The translations under genes and the position numbers were made by a program. Under the pieces are notes generated by a model. It made no database searches. It saw only the letters and a program-made list of their open reading frames with translations, and had not been told where the DNA came from. This document shows, piece by piece, positions 13,113-27,201 of a DNA stretch of 64,000 nt (positions are counted from its first letter, which is position 1; every line of letters begins with the position of its first letter). Where the stretch lies: positions 30,950,047 to 31,014,046 of the forward strand of contig OY970835.1 in assembly GCA_963853835.1 (NCBI GenBank), read 5' to 3'. The stretch comes from Calendula officinalis (Eukaryota > Streptophyta > Magnoliopsida > Asterales > Asteraceae).

Positions 13113-14962
13113 ATGGGGGACGCAGAACAATCAATGTGGACAATGAGGCAAATAGCACCGAATGCTTCTGTTCCTGCTATTAGGAAACCAGATATCACGG
13201 GGGTAAATTTTGAGATCAAGGGCCATTTTCTGAGCATGGTCCGTGAGCTAAATTATGATGGTAAAATTCTTAATGATCCCTACCAACACGTAGAAGATTT
13301 CCTAGATATTTGTGAATTGTTTAAACAACAGGGTGTATCTACTGATGCTGTCAGACTCAGATTGTTTCCCTTCAGTCTCGTTGGACAAGCAAAAGCATGG
13401 CTAAGGTTATTGGAGCCTGATTCCATCACTACATGGGAGGAACTCAGAAGCCGGTTTATCATTCGTTATTTTCCACCGGCTAGAACTGAAAAAATTAAAA
13501 CTAACATTATGACTTTCCAACAGGATGTAGGTGAAACACTAACGGAAGCTTAGGAGAGGTTCAAGAGGTTGGTAAGAACGTGCCCAAATCACGGTTTCCA
13601 GAATGGTAACATTGTTCAGATATTTTACAAGGGATTAGATTTCACCTCTCGCTCAACACTTGACTCATCTAGTGGAGGTGTATTCTTTTATAATACCCCG
13701 ACTGCTGGTTACCAACTCTTGGAAGACATGGCGGTGCATTACCTGGAATGGATGTCAGACAACCAAACCATGCAAAACAAAGCTTCAATCAATGTCATCA
13801 ACGATCATTCACGTGAAGAAGTGGCAATCTTGAAAAACAACCATAAGGTATTTGAGCGACAAGTAGATAAACTAACCGCTTCTTTATATGCTTTTCAGGT
13901 TGGATGCGATAAACCGATGTTGACCGAGGAGGAAGTGCACTATATGAATCAAGGATTCAAGGGAGGATTAAAATCCGATTCAAAATTGTCCTCTTTAGAG
14001 AGTCTAATTAAAAAATTCATGGCCAGTCAAACCAGAGAAAAATAGGAAAATCAACAAGCTGCAAATGAGATGCAACAAAATATAAGAAATCAACAAGCAT
14101 CGATTCAAAAATTGGAACGAGTTGTAGGGATGATGACACAATTACTACCCGAACAACCACAAAGTGTTCTACCTCCCAACACTCAGGGGAATCAAAAGAG
14201 AAGTATTGATGCTTACGCTCAAGTGAACGCAATAACCACCCGAAGTGGTAAACAGGTAATTTCACCTCTTGTTAAAACTAATGATATATTTGATGTACCA
14301 GAAGAGAGGTGGAGTTCGAGGAGATCAAAATTGAAGAAGAGCCAGAGGTTAAAGTTGTAACATGTGCACACATTGTTGATTATTCTTGTTTTCCTGATGA
14401 ATCATTTGATGACTATCTCTCAACCGAATTAGATACACTATTTATGATCGGTGATCTCAATGAAATTGGTGATGATGACAAAAGCCCCGATGATGTAATA
14501 AGAGAGCTCGAAGAACTCTTATATGCTGACGCCTTAGATGCCCAAAAGCCCGACAGAGTTTCAGAGCAAATTCCTTCAAATGAAATTTTTCAAAACAATT
14601 CATCTCTTAACGACCATCCAACTCATGAGCTTAAACTTCCGCCTACTCATCTTGAGTATGCCTTTCTACAAGAATTTGACATCGAGGATTTGTACCAAAA
14701 TGTTACTGAAACCATACCAATAAATCACCTCTCTAGACTCGAAAACCCAACTCTTAAAGAACTCCACGAACACATCATCAATGACACATTTTCCTATGAG
14801 TTCTTATATATGGTCGAGTCTCAACAAAAAAATGAACCTTGTTGTATATCTGGTACTGAGGCCAAAATTAAAATAATTGAAAGTCGCGAAGGCCCGAATG
14901 GCAACCATTTTGGCCCGAGTGATATCGTTGCTAAAGAACGCCCGGTAATCTACCCCAAGTAA
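13113..14962 (+). pseudogene. Athila gag with stops, fused to pol islands
   Basis: Starts MGDAEQSMWTMRQIAPN. The retrotransposon gag domain is clear (DPYQHVEDFLDICE, FPFSLVGQAKAWL, ITTWEELRSRFIIRYFPP). TAG interrupts the frame at 13550-13552 (where tryptophan would fit) and again at 14043-14045. A frameshift near 14305 moves to a second frame that ends at 14962. That frame holds only scraps of pol: ELKLPPTHLEYAFL (pre-RT linker), LQEFDIE joined to NHLSRLENP (RNase H tail), CCISGTEA and EGPNGNHFGP (integrase zinc-finger region). These line up with the intact pol at 1-2205 and show where the missing parts were lost. Confidence 0.85.
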
Positions 14963-16203
14963 TCTAACTAGGGGCGAGTCAAGCTCAGGACTCGGAAATA
15001 AACGAAGCGCTTCTCGGGAGGCAACCCGTGCTTTTACTAATTTTATTTTATTTTGTTTTGTGTGTTTTTTTTTTCTTTTGATGTTAGGAACCTGGATTGA
15101 GCTGAATGAATGCTTAGACGATGATGCTTGGATGAGGATGCTTGGATGATGATGCTTGCAATGCAAAACCACAAAACCTCAGGGAGTATTTTTCCTTTGT
15201 ACCCTCATTTTACACTTATGTTTTGAAACTTTTAGATGCATTGGGGACAATGCAAATTTCAAGTGTGGGGAGGGGGTTGAATTAAAAATTCCACCACTTA
15301 ATTTTGTGAAATCTTTGAAATAATCGTCTAAATGAAAGCAAATGATTTTAATTAACACTAGCCAAATTTTTTTAAGACATTTATCAATGCTTCGAGGAAA
15401 AACAAATTACGAAATTTTTTTGATTTAAACGATAAAATTTGTTTTAGTTTTTATGTTTCAAAATTTTTGGCTTTTCATTATTTTAAAAAATCTTTTTAGT
15501 AGCTTATAAAATTTTTAGTGGCCTAATTAATACAACAAGTCTTGCATAAGTCAAAATCTTTTCTTAAGTTAACTTTTGACCCAAAAGGTTGAGATTGAGT
15601 ACTTAGTTTAAAAAATCCCTTTGTGTACGAAATACGCCGGCGAAAGCCGAGAATTAAAACAGTCAAAGAATCAGGATACTGCATCAGTTTCAGCTCCCTT
15701 CGGCCCAATTGGATGTCCAATATATATCATAAATCAATAAGGGGTCCGTTGGAAAGTCGAAGTAAGGGTTGGATCTGGTGTTAATTATCGAAAAATTCCA
15801 AAAGCTGAATAAATGTGATGTACAATGTGCATAACAATCATAAATAGTCACATTGGCAAAAAGTTTAAACTGTGTTCAATTCAAAATATCTTCAAGTTGG
15901 GAGTTTTCGCAAAAGTAAAAAAAATTTTGAATTATGCAAGAATGAGTAGACCTTAGGCTAATAAAGATTGAATAAGTTAACTAAAAATGGATTAAAATGA
16001 TGAAAAGTTGGTTAACACTATACACAAATCTGAGCATAAAAACTTTAACAAATTTTATCCGCTAAAACGAATGATTTTCCGAAAGTTGTTTTAAATCGTG
16101 CATTGAAAGAAGTGTCAACTAATATGATCTTTATTTATGGCTAGTGACCCGTTTTTAATTGATGATTTGCTTGAGGACAAGCAAAGTTTAAGTGTGGGGA
16201 TTT
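14963..16203 (+). other. 3' noncoding region and polypurine tract of the derivative
   Basis: Contains the conserved post-pol block (14976-15031), an AAGTGTGGGGAGGGG tract after GGGGACAATG (about 15259) and the terminal AAGTGTGGGGATTT tract (16190-16203) abutting the 3' LTR. No coding sequence is seen. Confidence 0.75.
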
Positions 16204-17786
16204 TGATATTGACGGATTTAGGCATGTTTTTATCCGTCTATAATCTAGTATTTATGCATGTTTTGTAAAGAAATTAAGTTGTTTATGCCTAAATGTTTAT
16301 TGATTGTGAAATGCAGGTTCAAAAGATGAATTATAGAAGAAACGAGTTAAAAACGTAGAAAACGAACAACTCTTAGAAAAACTGCATCTCGAGCCTTGAA
16401 AGTCGCACGGACAACCATATTTTGTAGAGAATGTTGGCTATGTTATTCAACCATATTGAATTAAAATACCACCGGCCAAATGGAACATAAATCCACGGGT
16501 GAACTTATATTTGACACAATTTGCTGTCAATTAATTAAAAAGAAGGGAAATGGCCTCATTTTAAGTGGACAGCGCATATTTTACAATTAAATTAGGAGCA
16601 TGTCACGAATTATTTTAGAAGCAGGCAAGCTAGCGGGTCATAATTAAATTGTGGCATGGGCCACAAATGAGATCATTATGCCACGAAATTAATGGAAACC
16701 AAGTGAAGCCCACGTGCTCAAGGTTTGCAAATAAAAGGGCAGTTTTTAGAGACAAACAGGGGAGTTACGCACGGCAGAGAGGAGACGAACAAAAAGAACC
16801 CCCGACGGGGGTTTGACGTACGAAGCAGGTGACGTACACAAAATTGGAGGAGAAGATTTAAGGCATCATACATCAACAATCATTTGGTTTAATTTCTTGT
16901 TCTTTATTAACAATGTTTTCAACATTTTGTGTTTGTTTGATGTTTGATCAGTGCTAAACTTTTATTTACTATGGTTTGATGAAATTCTAGGTTTATGTTT
17001 GGTTAATTTTAGGATTACTTTCTCTTGTTTGAATAATTGTTGATTAGTAATTTAATCTTTTGGTTTTAGCCTTAGATCTTTGTCGTTTAATTTGTTTATT
17101 GGTGATTAGTTTAACTATTGACAACATTTGAACTAGTTATTAATATCCTCATCTTTTCACTGAAGTGACCTAGATGACGATCCACTAGGAATATGGATTG
17201 AAGGTAGATTCCAATAAGTTAGGATAAATCGGAAGTCTAACCGTAGTGACGAAAGTTCTAGGTTTAGAGGGTTTAGGTGGTTCAAACCTATTAAGATCAA
17301 CAATTCGAGGTGTGATTAGATTACAACTTTTGAGAGAATGAATTCCTATTAGTTGTGTTTAGTTTATTAAACGGGATTGAGAGGAATCTAGTACCGTGAC
17401 CTCTAAAACATTAGAAGTAATCGAGGCTCAATAACTAGACATAAACCTAGATGAAGTCATCCATAGTGAATGTTTTTCCTCCAATTAAATACAATTTTAC
17501 CAAATTTCATTTTCCATTTGTTTAGTTAAAGTTTACTAATTTAGTCAGCACTTTAAATTAGTAGTTTAATAAAAAAAACAAAAACCCTTTTGCAATTATC
17601 AGTTTTAAATTAATTCATTTAGTTCTAGTTTCACGAATCAGCTTAACTGTTCCCTGAGGAGACGATAACCCGTTTTTACTTACTTTTGCTATACTATCCG
17701 CGATTAGGTCATACTTGCCTAAAAGTGTGGTAGTCTAGGTTGGGAGTGAAAAAGGACATAATTTTATAACTAGATTTAGCACATCA
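16204..17786 (+). repeat. 3' LTR of the Athila derivative
   Basis: Near-identical copy of the 5' LTR. Visible differences include GTCTATAA for GTCAATAA, GAAGGTAG for GAAATTAG, CTAAAAC for CTAGAAC, TCGAGG for TCGGGG, a changed GTTTACTAA block and CCCTGAGG for CCATGAGG. Confidence 0.92.
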
Positions 17787-18814
17787 CGGAGTTTCTCCAG
17801 AATAGGAACATATCATGCAACTCCTTACGTTGTATCTTCAGCTTCCTTCATAAAAATGGCTACTACTATGAACATTGTTCACCTATCAAAAAACGTTCAC
17901 TATTATCAAAACAGTGTTCACTAACTTGAAAAATGTTCACTATTATTACTATACAAATAAATTAATGAACAATTTTGTTACATACCATCAAGAATATGAT
18001 TGGTCCAGCTATGATAATTTACAACCTTTGAAAACCCAAAATCGCATAAACCCAAATCGTATAAATCATTGCAGAGAAAGAAAAAAAGGTTTTTTAGACA
18101 AAAAACAATTCACATGTTTATAATCACTAAGGTAATCACAGGTGTCGCCAAAATCCCCAAATCGCTTAAACCCTAGCAGTCGCAATCCACATAAAATCCC
18201 AAAAACCTTACCTAATTACATGATAACTTCAAAAAAGACGAACACTTAGAAATGTCACTTGTTTGTTTAAAAACTTCACAATTGTTTGAATTTTTTTTCC
18301 AGTAACGAAACCTTAAAAACCCACATAAAACCCAATCGCTTTGTTCAAAAACTGAAATCAGAAAAGAAAAAAAACGGAAATCGAAAAAAAAACTCAAATC
18401 GAAACACTAAAACAATAAATGAAACCGAACGAAACATAAATCGTACCTAACATCTTTCTTATGGTGAATTTCGACCACAGATTTGTCATTTTTTTGCTTT
18501 GTTTGTTTGATTTCGGTGTTTTTTCCGTTCGTTTTCTTCCCTCGTCTCCGTCAAGAAAGAGAGAACGTGGTAAAGTGGTTGTTTGTTGAGGATAGAGGAA
18601 AGATAATATTGTATTAAATTAATGATATATCTTCCTTTTTGAATGTACACTTTTTTGACGGATTACCCCTTTAAAGCCAGCTTTTTTAAAAAAAAAAGTA
18701 AGCGCCGAAATTTCAAGGATTGCCCTTTTAATCTCATCCACTCATCATAAAATCTAATGATCATAAATGGTTCTCGCAGTTCTCGCAATAACTTAGGTTC
18801 TCGCATGAACGCTC

Positions 18815-18818
<4 letters not shown>

Positions 18819-18861
<43 letters not shown>
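18819..18861. repeat. (TA)n junction, elements A/B
   Basis: About 42 bases of pure TA between the right end of A and the left end of B. Confidence 0.95.
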
Positions 18862-18863
<2 letters not shown>

Positions 18864-19777
18864 TGAGATCGAGTGATGACTCTTTTTCCGGTGAGGACTG
18901 CGAGGACAAACCTGGGCCTTAAATCAAAGAAAATTAATGACTATGATCTAATGTGAAGAAAAGTAATGATGTTAAAAGGTTAGCGGGTTTTGTGTTAAGT
19001 TTAACAAAATAGTGTGGGGTAAAAAGAAAATTTGTAAGGTTAAAATGGTCATTTCCGCACACATACTCTCTCTCCTCGCCACATGTCAATTTCTGATTTG
19101 GTGGGTTTTATTTTAACCCCCAAGTTCGTATTTCGGCCATAACTTATTTTTTTTATTTATAAAAAAAAAAACTAAAAGTGACAAAGTTCTTATAATTATA
19201 TTTTCTACAAAATGAGTATAATCATGAAAATTTGAAAAAAAAAACCCGGATAAAATATTGGATCATTTTGTTAAATTTGGATCATTTTGTTAATTTTTGA
19301 TCATTGTCATAATTTTGGATCATTTTGTTATTTTTGGATTATTGTTAATCTTGCATAAACATAATTTTGTATAAATAATTAGTCAAATAATATATCATAT
19401 ATAATTTTGGATCATTTTATTCATTCATGGTCATTTTGTTTACTTTGTACTATTGTTAATTTTTGGATCATTTTGTTACTTATGGATCATTATCAATTTC
19501 GGATCATTTTTTTTCAAATTTTCATGACTATACTCATTTTGTAGAAAATTTAATTTTAAAATTTTTGACATTTTTAGATTTCTTATTTTACAAATAAAAA
19601 AAAAGTTATGGGCGAAAAACAAAGTGCGGGGGAAAAACTCACTTCCAATTATAAGAGAACAAGCGGCAAAAGGAGGAAAGGGGGGTTTCGAAAATGACAT
19701 TTATGCCCTTTTGAAGATGAGTGGACGAAAATTGTCCTCGCACTCCTCACCGGGAAAAGAGTCCTCACCGGATCCGG

Positions 19778-19781
<4 letters not shown>
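18862..19781. mobile_element. TA-bounded TIR element B
   Basis: Outer inverted repeat: left ACTCTTTTTCCGGTGAGGAC (18880-18899) then GCGAGGAC; right complement ACTCTTTTCCCGGTGAGGAG then GCGAGGAC (19731-19766). A second inverted pair of about 110 bp lies inside (about 19130-19240 and 19500-19625, with GGCCATAACTTATTTTTTT facing its partner), so the 0.92-kb element can fold back. The loop is a run of TTTTGGATCATTTTGTTA repeats (19255-19510). No coding sequence. Confidence 0.75.

Positions 19782-19782
<1 letters not shown>

Positions 19783-19855
<73 letters not shown>
19783..19855. repeat. (TA)n junction, elements B/C
   Basis: About 72 bases of TA repeats. Confidence 0.95.
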
Positions 19856-21211
<1,356 letters not shown>

Positions 21212-23089
21212 TAGAATTAAAATCAGAACCAATTTTCGCTTTAGAACTGTAAGAACCAAATATAAACCACTAGATTCAAAATCAAGGGTTAAGATTGGTT
21301 AAGGACATTTTAGGTATTTTGTCAAAACCGAAAGATACGTATTAAATGCTATATTTACGCACCCTCTCTCCCATTATCTACCCATCACTTTCAATTTTTT
21401 CTAAAATCTCTGAACAACCACCGGAACAACCAGCGTCACCCAATTCAAACCTCCGGCGGTGTTTGTGTTAAACGAACGACTGACAAAAGATTAAAGGTGT
21501 TGTTGAAAGGTACATATATCTCTCTGAAACCATAAATTTCACGATGGTGCTGTTGATGTTTGCGTTAGTCGCCGGTGAGATTCCGGTGGTGGTGAGATTA
21601 TTGAACTGTTTGTTGTTAATCATTGCTCTCGATGTGTTGTAATTCGCATTTCATTAGCCAATATGTATGGATATTTTGTTTTAGTCAGGATCTGTTTATT
21701 TCATCACCGTTTTTGTTAGATCTAGTTTTGAAACGACAAAATTAGGGCTTTTGTTGTAGAAATTCTGATTAATTTAAGTTTTCTGAATGTAATACATTCA
21801 TGTAGTAATAACTTGTACATTGTACTAATGAATGTTGTACATTTTTAAATGTTTTATAAACAGACGTGTAGTTGTGGATGATATAGGTTTCATTATATGG
21901 TAGTTGTGGATGATATAAGTAGTTTGTGGTCAATTTAAGGATCGTGTTGCTGCTGTTGAAATAGCATCACAATTTCAAGAACAAATTAGTAATGAGGTTT
22001 TCCTTTTTATAAGATGATGGAAGAATGAACAGATTCTGCAAAAACCCAGGTAATCAAATCGAAAGTATTTACTATTAATGATGGATTATTTGATAACATA
22101 TACAAAATGATAGTGAAATATGATATTTTTATACAACTGAAACAAACTTTGATAAAAAGATTTAAACTAACCTAATTTGAGTATCATACAATTGAAAATA
22201 TCTTTCAGTTCTCGAGGATTTTACATGGCTTAATTGTATGCTGCAATTTACATGGATTTTACATACCCTCATTTGATTACCTTTTCAAGCACCATGATTT
22301 AGTTGTTTGGTCCAGCATGTGGACAAATCAAAATTCAAAATAAAAATGTTCATATAGTTAGTGTTGAAATTGGTATTTTTTACCATTAAAATGTTGTTAC
22401 ATACATGTATTTGGCTGCAAATGTGCTAAGTGCTAGGATACATAAGTGTTTTTTCTTTGATTTATTATGTTATAACTCATACTTTTGATCAAATGAAGGT
22501 TTGTACACTGATGCACATGGGGAACGTTTAGTGTGATATCTCCTTACAGAAGTGATCGTGATACATCTATGTTTCAAGATCGTGAGAAGTGGACTACAAT
22601 GAAAATACAGTTGAGATGGATGATTCGGTGTCCATATACAATATTAATTTGTATTACAGTTGTATACATGCATGTAACAATGGCTACATAGATGTTTTTA
22701 GCTCAGATACATAGATGTTTTTTGTGCACTTTTCTTATACATGTATGTATAACTCGGCTACATAGATGTTTTTATACTTAGGTGTTAGTCCTTGATTGTA
22801 AGATTATTGTCTATTACAATTATAGAATAATACGTTTATAAATGTATAATTCGTAGAGTGTTTAATTAACAATTAATATGACGAGTATACATACATGTTT
22901 AAGTGAAATAAAATCTCCATATTAAACTGATATTAATAATTGAAACAAAATCTCCATATTTTAAGGAATCCACATTTAATGGGCAGTTACCATATTAATT
23001 TGATTTTTTAAACTTCCCATTATACCCTCACGAATTAAAAAAAAAAGGAAAACAAAAATCTTTTTCCTTAAATTCTGATTGGCTTAGAC

Positions 23090-23175
23090 GGGTTCTGCTG
23101 GTTCTGTAGTTTATTTGGTTCTGAAACTAATCCATCCCACATAACCAAATTAGAAGCAGAACCGACAGAACTATA
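23090..23175. repeat. Back-to-back pair of AGAACC terminal motifs inside D
   Basis: To the left of about 23148 the complement reads TTTCAGAACC, ACTACAGAACC, AGCAGAACCC. To the right the plus strand reads AAGCAGAACCGACAGAAC. These are two element ends pointing away from a shared CACATA centre, each followed by a CCAATCAGA-type sequence. This looks like the junction of two older elements that have lost their TA spacer. Confidence 0.55.
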
Positions 23176-23674
23176 ATCCAACCAATCAGATTTAAGAAAA
23201 TTATAATTATTATTTCTATTAATATTAATATCTTGGGGGCAAAATAGACAATTGAGAAGACCACCACTATATATGGTAACCGAATTTCACAGTTATCACT
23301 TCCTAAAAAGTAGCCTATTTTGAATCAATATTATATCTCTAATTAATCTAACAAAATCGTTTTTCTTTTTCTTTCTATAATCCATGTGTTTAATTCTTAT
23401 TATGTAAAATCTATATTTATGCATGTTTTATATTTGATATTAATTAATTTCGATTGACTGGTTTCTTGAATTAAATAAGAATATCAACATTACACACATG
23501 TTGTATGTGATAGGGTTATGATAGTGTATATCATCAAGTCATCAACCGCTTCATGAGTTTCGTATGAACAACTTATGGTTAAAAACCATAGTATCATATA
23601 CAACCATACATTTATGTGTTAATACTGTATTGCTTTAAAACCATTTTCTAAGAATATAGCAGATTGCACAAAAC

Positions 23675-25999
23675 TGTAACACCACAATCTTAGAGCCATT
23701 TTTTTATATGCATACGGAAGCGATTTAAGAAACCATAAATCCTAAATTATTACACATCATAAAAACTTTACATATTAACCAAATATATAAAAACATTTAA
23801 AGGTGTTACTAAAACAGGCTCGACCCGGTATACAAAATCAGAGTGCGGTCAAACTTCCAAACCCGACTCTAGTCAAGCTAAATCCACAACCTGAAAAGAG
23901 CTAACAAATGAGGGATTAGCACAAAGTTAAGTGAATAGAAATAACAAACAATTTGCATAACCACAACAAATTATGAGAGTATCGGCGGACTTGCGCAGAA
24001 CCTGCAACTGTTGTTGGCCGAACAACAGTTTACCGATGACTACTTTACTATTGGCACGGTAGTCCCCCCTAACGGAACACATCCGTAGGAGTCCGAGCAC
24101 CCCATCCAATAGTAACGAAGCCTAGCCAAAACCCGCTCATAGCTAAACTCTAGAAAATATGTGCACATACTACCATTAATAAACCCACAATTAATGGTAC
24201 CACTAGAAAAACAAGAAAAAAATGAATTTTCCCAAAACCAGCCAAGATAGCGCCGCTATCATAGATAGCGTCGCTATCTTTCATTGAGATAGCGCCGATA
24301 TCCGAAGATAGAGCCGCTATCCACCAAAAGATAACGTCCGCTATCTAAATACCAAACGCTATTTCGGGCCGCTGTTCAATTTTCCAAAAACGAAGCAGAG
24401 ATAGCGCCGCTATCTTAGAGATAGCGCCGCTATCTCCCCCAGACCAGCCAAAATGCTGCATTTTTCTCCTACAACTTTACCAAACCAAAACCTTTGTACA
24501 TCACATAAGAAGAAGGTTAAATCCACTCACCTTTGCTTCCTTTTAGTACCGAGCTCAGTAATCTTATATCACTGAGGCTCCTTCCCTTTTCCTGTACAAA
24601 ATGAATACCGAATTAGTCACCCGAAATCATCCATTGTTTAACAAGTAATATAAGCTTAAGGCCACATCTTGCAACAACTACTTACAACCAATTACTTGCA
24701 TTTTTACACATAACCAATACTAAAGTCTAACACTTCATCAAGTCAATTCATTATGCCAATTGGCCAAATTGCACCTTAGGCCCAAACGGGTCAAAACAAG
24801 AATAATGAATCGGAATCTACACAACACCTTCCAATAGGATATCCTACTTGATCAACATCAAAATTACATACTAACAAATTATTTGCATCCAATTGCAAGT
24901 TTCACCAACTTTGACCTTATTTAGGTCAAATTGCACCAATTGTCAAACAAACGGGTCAAGGCCCTAAACCAACATGATTATACTTTCCAACTAGACAACT
25001 AGCATATAAATGACATGAAATTGACAATTAAAGTTTACAAGTCACACAAGACTAAAGTCAACTCCCAGGTTTGACCAAAGTCAACAATCCGTAATTTTAG
25101 CTAGTTATGACTAAATTTCCATCTAGCCAAACACTACCATTCTTAGGCATTTTCACAATAGCTAACTAGTCATCCTTATAACTAACAATTATAATTCTAA
25201 CATGCATAATTTAACATAATAACACCTTAAGAACAACAAGATTCACATTTCACCAATTTAGGGAAGATCTCCATCTTCTTCCCAAGAACACCATTGATGG
25301 AGCTTCATGAAAGCATCACCAAATGAGCTGTAACTAACAATTCAACACATATAACTTGCAAAAACTCAATTAGACACCAAATCATGCATCAATTTCTAAT
25401 TACAAGCAAGATTTATCAAGAACTCCATCAAAACCCACTAACTCAAGAACCCTAGTTCATCCCTACATCAAGAACATGAAACCCTAGCCAAGGAAGGAGA
25501 GAACTTACTTAGTTTTGCTTCTAGATTCCAAAAATCACAATCAATAGGCAAGATCTTCAAATTATAAGCATCAATTTAAGAAGAACAAACTTCAACTAAG
25601 AGTATGTGTGTGTGTTGTGTCGACTGGCAAAGGAGAAGGGAAAGAAGGACCAATTTTGACACTTGCCTCCTAACATAACACGTACCCCCTCCCTTCCATC
25701 ACAGGTATAATTTCATTTAACACATTATAGAATATTAGATTCACAGATAATTAATTTAGACCTAACTAACTCCAAATTTTAACAACGAAGATATTTTTAG
25801 AACCCCGGTTCAGAAATGAACCCAAATATGTAAAAATCATTTTAACATTTAAATATCTCAGTTTTACTAATTTTTAACCCCATGGTTAAAAATATAATTA
25901 ATTCAAATAAATCAAATAAAATCATATAAAATAATAAACAATAAGATATTACTTACCAAAAGTAATAAAATATTCTAGGTCGGGTCTCGGGATGTTACA
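23675..25999. mobile_element. Solo LTR, Ty3/gypsy (chromovirus/Tekay-like)
   Basis: Starts TGTAACACCACAATC and ends CTCGGGATGTTACA. It is flanked by perfect 5-bp duplications AAAAC (23670-23674 and 26000-26004). TGTAACA...TGTTACA ends and a length above 2 kb are typical of Tekay/Del chromovirus LTRs. Content suggests the retroelement sense strand is the minus strand (TGTAACATCCCGAGACCC start). No internal domain or second LTR is present, so it is the product of LTR-LTR recombination. The (-) 60-codon frame near 23927-24109 is not a gene. Confidence 0.88.
24246..24437. repeat. GATAGCGCCGCTATC palindrome cluster in solo LTR
   Basis: Perfect GATAGCGCCGCTATC copies near 24247, 24401 and 24420, with degenerate forms between them (AGATAGCGTCGCTATCT, GATAGAGCCGCTATC, AGATAACGTCCGCTATCT). 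Same motif and similar layout as 6687-6880 in the unrelated Athila LTR. Confidence 0.9.
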
Positions 26000-27135
26000 A
26001 AAACAACGTAAAACAACCCTAGTCTCATATACAACCATATCATTCATCTATGTATTATTATACATTGATGTAATTTAATAAACATACATTCATTAATACA
26101 TTGATGTATTGATATTCTTATTGAAAGGTTAATTACATGTGTGTATGATTTTCATTGACAACCTTCATATTTACATTTATGTATTGTATTTCTTAAGAGA
26201 TACATGACTGTAAAATTTTCAATACATTGATGTATGTAATGCTTTAGCCATACATCAGTTGCCAGGCCATGGGAATCATCTGAATCAGCAACATGCAGTG
26301 AGGTATCATTAACAACAACGTCATTTACCACATCCATGTCAGCTCCAGTACACATTGGTTCAATGAATGACCCACTGTCTGCATTAATTTGTGCTACTTC
26401 ATCAATTGATCAATCGCCATCAGATGTTTATCCTGCATGTTATTTTCAATTACAAATATATACAAATTTTGACTCATAGATTTGATGTGCAATAAGAAAA
26501 CGATAATAATAAAATGTACAACCAGACTGTATTATCTTCAACCATCGGATGGACGTCGGATGCACATGGTCTTTTTCAAACAGCCACGTATCTGAAACAA
26601 ATCGTCGGAAACCGCCGCAGATCTGAAATAAATCAAAAGGAAACTACCACCACATATCTGAAATTAAACCGCCAGAAATCGCCGCCGCATGTCTGAAACA
26701 GAATGCCAGCGAATTTTGCTTCGAACCACCACCGTCGCCGTCGCGGGCGGCGAAACCCTAATTCCACTGCCACCGCATATACCCATTTCAATGATGGAAG
26801 GTATCGTTGTATTCGGAAGAAGACGCTCGTTTCAATGGTGTGATTGGTTTTCCTTGTTTGAGTCGGTAAGGTGACTAGAATTGGAGAAGAAGAATTATGG
26901 TGGTTTTTATTATTTTGGAAAAAGAAAGAAGGAAGTTTTTGAAGAGAGAGAGTGAAGTTTTAAAATAATAAATGGGGGAGAGAAAGAAATCCACGAATTA
27001 GTAACCAAATTTTCAAGGGATTTTTGTAAAATTCCAAATTTACCCTTTTATTAATCTTAACCTTTGATTTTGAATCTAATGGTCTAGATTTGGTTCTTCC
27101 GGTTCTGTAGCCTTAATTGGTTTTGATTTTAATTC

Positions 27136-27138
<3 letters not shown>

Positions 27139-27198
<60 letters not shown>
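27139..27198. repeat. (TA)n junction, elements D/E
   Basis: About 60 bases of TA repeats. Confidence 0.95.

Positions 27199-27201
<3 letters not shown>

Larger units (their letters stand above)
11311..17786 (+). mobile_element. Young non-autonomous Athila derivative with gag but almost no pol
   Basis: Two LTRs of about 1.58 kb flank a 3.3-kb interior with a tRNA-Asp-type primer site, a broken gag, tiny islands of pol and a polypurine tract. The two LTRs differ at about nine substitutions and one A-run indel by eye (about 0.6%), so insertion is recent. Reverse transcriptase, RNase H catalytic core and integrase core are deleted, so proteins must have come from another element. No 5-bp target duplication is seen; the flanks instead carry a longer imperfect direct repeat (about 11184-11300 and 17808-17938). 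Confidence 0.9.
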
